14,879 bases of DNA from Acholeplasmatales bacterium (GTDB taxonomy: Bacteria > Bacillota_I > Bacilli_A > Acholeplasmatales > Anaeroplasmataceae). The DNA is taken from contig JAILBI010000057.1 of the NCBI GenBank assembly GCA_024681175.1, positions 1 through 14,879 on the forward strand. The letters run 5' to 3'. The notes under the pieces were generated by a model, which ran no database searches, was not told the DNA's origin, and saw only the letters and a program-made list of their open reading frames with translations. Each line of letters opens with the position of its first letter. Position 1 is the first letter of the stretch. Shown here in pieces: positions 14,625 to 14,879 of the stretch. The translations under genes and the position numbers were made by a program.

Positions 14625-14879
14625 TGGATATATTTGAAAATATCAAAGATAAAGATCTTCTTCTATCACAAATTAAATTAATAACTAAAAAATATAAAAA
14701 AGGAGATATCATTTTTAACGAAAATGATATCTGCTTTTATCTATCTTATGTTAAAAAAGGCCATATTACAGCTAAATTATCATTACCTAAAGGTAAAGAT
14801 TGTATTGTAAGAGTCTTAAATGAAGGTGAATATATAGGTATTAATTTATTATTTTCATCTAATCCAAAATATAAAGCAT
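14624..14879 (+). CDS. Crp/Fnr-family transcriptional regulator, N-terminal part (cut by window edge)
   Basis: The first 85 codons show the beta-roll of a cyclic-nucleotide-binding-like sensor domain: KKYKKGDIIFNENDICFYLS, then VKKGHITAKLSLPKGKDCIV, then LNEGEYIGINLLFSSNPKYK. The GDIIF.E.D and G..L..NLLFS pattern is typical of the Crp/Fnr superfamily; the DNA-binding helix-turn-helix would lie beyond the edge. The ligand is unknown. C37 (NDIC) and C57 (GKDC) do not by themselves form an Fnr-type Fe-S motif. The ATG overlaps the preceding stop (TAATG), so it is the third gene of the operon and a plausible regulator of it. Confidence 0.85.
   Translation, partial: MDIFENIKDKDLLLSQIKLITKKYKKGDIIFNENDICFYLSYVKKGHITAKLSLPKGKDCIVRVLNEGEYIGINLLFSSNPKYKA
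14704..14732. repeat. Perfect intragenic inverted repeat near the start of the Crp/Fnr gene
   Basis: The arms AGATATCATTTT (14704-14715) and AAAATGATATCT (14721-14732) are exact reverse complements around TAACG. They encode G-D-I-I-F-N-E-N-D-I-C. A GCTTTTAT follows, too weak a T-tract for a confident terminator. Confidence 0.75.

Overview
The window is very AT-rich bacterial DNA with compact, overlapping genes, strong consensus sigma-A promoters and intrinsic terminators. TGA is used as a stop (rlmB, the sigma factor) and TGG for Trp, so the code is the standard bacterial one and not that of Mycoplasma. The order cysS-mrnC-(insertion)-rlmB-sigH-rpmG-secE is the classic Firmicutes block. Together with lipoproteins, a Listeria-type (InlB) repeat and a clostridial-type CoA-dehydratase activase system, it suggests an anaerobic low-GC Bacillota, perhaps an Erysipelotrichia- or RF39-like gut lineage. 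The lineage is an inference; no marker in the window fixes it.

Minus strand, positions 1-10205, in order of transcription. A large beta-helix-like lipoprotein (8268-10205) ends at a terminator that sits directly in front of cysS. Then come cysS, mrnC and a 1353-residue P-type ATPase as overlapping genes. The ATPase is unusual: about 475 extracytoplasmic residues lie between its last two membrane helices. After its terminator comes a small lipoprotein gene (1678-2359) with an InlB-like repeat, broken by two apparent one-base deletions. Next are rlmB and a divergent SigH-like sigma factor overlapping by four bases (TTGA), then rpmG (L33) and the first 33 codons of what is probably secE. The rpmG promoter (TTGACA-17-TAAAAT) lies inside the loop of the terminator hairpin that ends the sigma-factor transcript.

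Plus strand, positions 10333-14879. A divergent, near-perfect promoter drives a three-gene overlapping operon. The first gene is a 979-residue protein with two tandem ASKHA/HgdC-type activase modules, a Cys cluster and a COG3580/DUF2229-type domain. The second is a 434-residue COG3581-type partner. The third is a Crp/Fnr-family regulator cut by the window edge. The first two together match in length and order the single ~1400-residue 'acyl-CoA dehydratase activase-related' proteins of Firmicutes. Their reaction is, as far as I know, not established. This operon and the ATPase with its outer domain are the best candidates for undescribed biology here.

No tRNA, rRNA, CRISPR array, transposase or riboswitch was recognised. 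No gene-free stretch exceeds 300 bases; the longest is the 188-base divergent promoter region 10206-10393.
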